The position numbers and the translations under genes were made by a program. A model generated the notes under the pieces. It was not told the DNA's origin. It worked only from the letters and a program-made list of their open reading frames with translations, and searched no databases. A DNA stretch of 6,555 bases from positions 1 through 6,555 of the forward strand of contig QNCB01000078.1 in the NCBI GenBank assembly GCA_003644335.1, in the 5' to 3' direction. Positions within the stretch are counted from its first letter, which is position 1. Each line of letters begins with the position of its first letter. Of the stretch, positions 5,308 to 6,555 are shown piece by piece. The stretch is from Planctomycetota bacterium. GTDB lineage: Bacteria > Planctomycetota > Phycisphaerae > SM23-33.

Positions 5308-6327
5308 TCAATAGTCTTTCGCCTGTGGTTCTGGCACTGCCTGGAATAGCATTTCGACGATATTGTCCGCGGAGATTCCCTCGGCGTCGGCGTTGAAGTT
5401 TGTGAACATTCGATGTCGCATAACTGCCCGGGCGATATCGCGGACGTCTTGGGTAGCGACGTTGAATCGGCCTTGCAACAAGGCGCGGGTTTTGGCACCG
5501 AGAATAAGATACTGCGCAGCCCTTGGCCCAGCTCCCCAGGTAAGATAATTTTTCACGAAGTCCGGAGCTGTCGCGTCGCTAGGCCTGGACGCCCGGGTGA
5601 TGTTCACCGCGTAGTCCACCACATGCTGCGAGACGGGAATTTTCCGCACGACCCGCTGCAGGGCCAGGATATCCGGGCCGCTGAGCACGGGCTGAGGCTC
5701 AGCGGGGGTTTCGCTGGTGGTGCTCGCTACGATCTGCCGCTCTTCGTCGCGCGACGGATAGTCTACATTCACCATGAACATGAACCGGTCAAGCTGGGCT
5801 TCGGGCAGCGGATATGTGCCCTCTTGCTCGATGGGATTTTGCGTCGCCAATACGAAAAACGGCAGCTCCAGCGGGAAGTCCTGCCCGCCTGCGGTGATGT
5901 GATATTCCTGCATCGCCTGGAGCAAAGCTGACTGTGTCTTGGGCGGCGTGCGGTTGATTTCGTCAGCTAGAATAATGTTGGCGAACAGAGGCCCTTTGAC
6001 GAACCGAAACTCGCGTCGGCCCGTCGCGCGGTCTTCCTCTATAACGTCCGTGCCGGTGATGTCGCTGGGCATGAGGTCGGGCGTGAACTGGATTCGGCTA
6101 AACGACAGGTGCATCACCTTGGCCAGGGTCGATATCATCAGCGTCTTAGCCAGGCCCGGCACGCCGACCAGCAAGCAATGGCCTCGGCTTAGCATCGCCT
6201 GGATGAGCAGCTCGATAACTTCGCTCTGCCCGACGATAACCTTGCCGATTTCATCCCGTAGCCGCACCTGGGCAACCTTGAGATTCTCGATTATTCGCAC
6301 ATCAGCTGACTGTTCCTGCTCGGTCAT
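5308..6327 (-). CDS. MoxR-family AAA+ ATPase
   Basis: This is a cytoplasmic ATPase of the MoxR family, members of which act as chaperones that activate or assemble partner proteins. Residues are numbered from an upstream Met (start 6339, 343 residues); the start chosen here is Met5, giving 339. The AAA_3 core has Walker A GVPGLAKT (59-66), Walker B ILADEINR (123-130), sensor 1 ATQNP (165-169), LDRF (183-186) with a likely arginine finger, and sensor 2 GPRAA (271-275) in the lid domain (about 235-335). All motifs look intact. Met5 is preferred because GGAG lies 6 bases before it, whereas the upstream ATG has only a GGAG 13 bases away. The usual DUF58 and von Willebrand A genes do not follow; an exported HEAT-repeat gene lies 66 bp downstream instead. 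Confidence 0.95.
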   Translation of the reverse strand: MTEQEQSADVRIIENLKVAQVRLRDEIGKVIVGQSEVIELLIQAMLSRGHCLLVGVPGLAKTLMISTLAKVMHLSFSRIQFTPDLMPSDITGTDVIEEDRATGRREFRFVKGPLFANIILADEINRTPPKTQSALLQAMQEYHITAGGQDFPLELPFFVLATQNPIEQEGTYPLPEAQLDRFMFMVNVDYPSRDEERQIVASTTSETPAEPQPVLSGPDILALQRVVRKIPVSQHVVDYAVNITRASRPSDATAPDFVKNYLTWGAGPRAAQYLILGAKTRALLQGRFNVATQDVRDIARAVMRHRMFTNFNADAEGISADNIVEMLFQAVPEPQAKDY

Positions 6328-6333
6328 CTCGCT

Positions 6334-6337
6334 CTCC
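6334..6337 (-). promoter_or_regulatory. ribosome binding site favouring Met5 of the MoxR ATPase
   Basis: GGAG (minus strand 6337-6334) overlaps the first possible ATG (6339-6337) and lies 6 bases before the second in-frame ATG (6327). That spacing favours initiation at the second ATG. The first ATG has only a GGAG with a 13-base spacer. The choice changes the protein by four residues (MESE). Confidence 0.5.
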
Positions 6338-6489
6338 ATACTTGCCCGGAATCTCCACGTAGTTCACCTTGTCCTTCGTGAACCTCAGGCCAAGAACCAC
6401 CCACCCTCCTGCTTGGCTGAAAGTTAGATTCTCGACGCTATAACCGAAAAATGCAAGCGAATAGGCAGATAGGCAAAAAAAACAGCGGA

Positions 6490-6526
6490 ACACGAATGAC
6501 ACGAATGAAAAACGAATAGCACGAAT
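6490..6526. repeat. tandem repeat upstream of the MoxR ATPase
   Basis: ACACGAATG occurs twice in tandem (6490-6507), followed by AAAA and two further ACGAAT words (6512-6517 and 6521-6526). An AAACAGCGGAA word (6480-6490) precedes it, close to the AAACAGCGAA word found after two of the genes. Read on the plus strand it may lie behind a gene outside the window. Otherwise 6340-6555 shows only an AGGAGG on the minus strand (6410-6405) and no clear promoter. Confidence 0.65.
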
Positions 6527-6555
6527 TTTGTTTTTAACTTCTTTTCTTTTTTTGT

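Noticed and set aside
6..6443. A 12-base string, TCGACGCTATAA, inverted between 6-17 and 6432-6443, considered as element ends
   Set aside because: A match of this length is expected by chance in a window this size. No transposase or flanking target duplication is present.
85..6526. Tandem arrays considered as CRISPR repeats or origin iterons
   Set aside because: The units are only 7-14 bases, lack unique 30-base spacers, and have no cas, rep or dnaA gene nearby.

Overview
The window looks like chromosomal DNA from an environmental Planctomycetota, most likely a Phycisphaerae-type lineage. The grounds are a type III glutamine synthetase, an exported HEAT-repeat protein next to a MoxR ATPase, GC-rich genes separated by AT-rich gaps, and gaps filled with short word-like tandem repeats of a kind I remember from such genomes. 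That placement is inference, because no rRNA or marker gene is present.

Layout, left to right. A 32-bp array of four octamers (85-116) precedes a plus-strand gene for a small zinc-ribbon protein with two membrane helices (197-541). A 515-bp gap follows. It has no convincing gene but holds several hairpin-forming palindromes (612-769), a heptamer repeat, a candidate promoter and an inverted repeat at the likely transcription start. Next comes full-length glnN, glutamine synthetase III (1057-3234, plus strand), the one gene whose function is certain. The rest is on the minus strand and converges on glnN. Read in the direction of transcription it holds a MoxR-family AAA+ ATPase (about 6327 to 5308), an exported HEAT-repeat protein (5241-3706), and a 63-residue membrane protein with a five-cysteine tail (3569-3378). 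The last 216 bases (6340-6555) are upstream of the ATPase and end in another repeat array.

How the genes relate. glnN makes glutamine from glutamate, ammonia and ATP, and it stands alone, with no PII, ammonium transporter or GOGAT gene in view. The ATPase and HEAT genes are on one strand, 66 bp apart, and may be co-transcribed. MoxR ATPases act as chaperones for partner proteins, but the usual DUF58 and von Willebrand A partners do not follow here. The small Cys-rich gene is separated by 136 bp and has its own strong ribosome binding site and an 18-bp palindrome upstream, so it is probably its own unit.

The most unusual signal is outside the genes. All five genes are followed within about 0-25 bases of the stop codon by a degenerate tandem array of mostly 7-base words. 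Two of these arrays, behind glnN and behind the HEAT gene, match at 27 of 30 positions and face the same way relative to their gene. No CRISPR, tRNA, rRNA, insertion sequence or phage gene was found.
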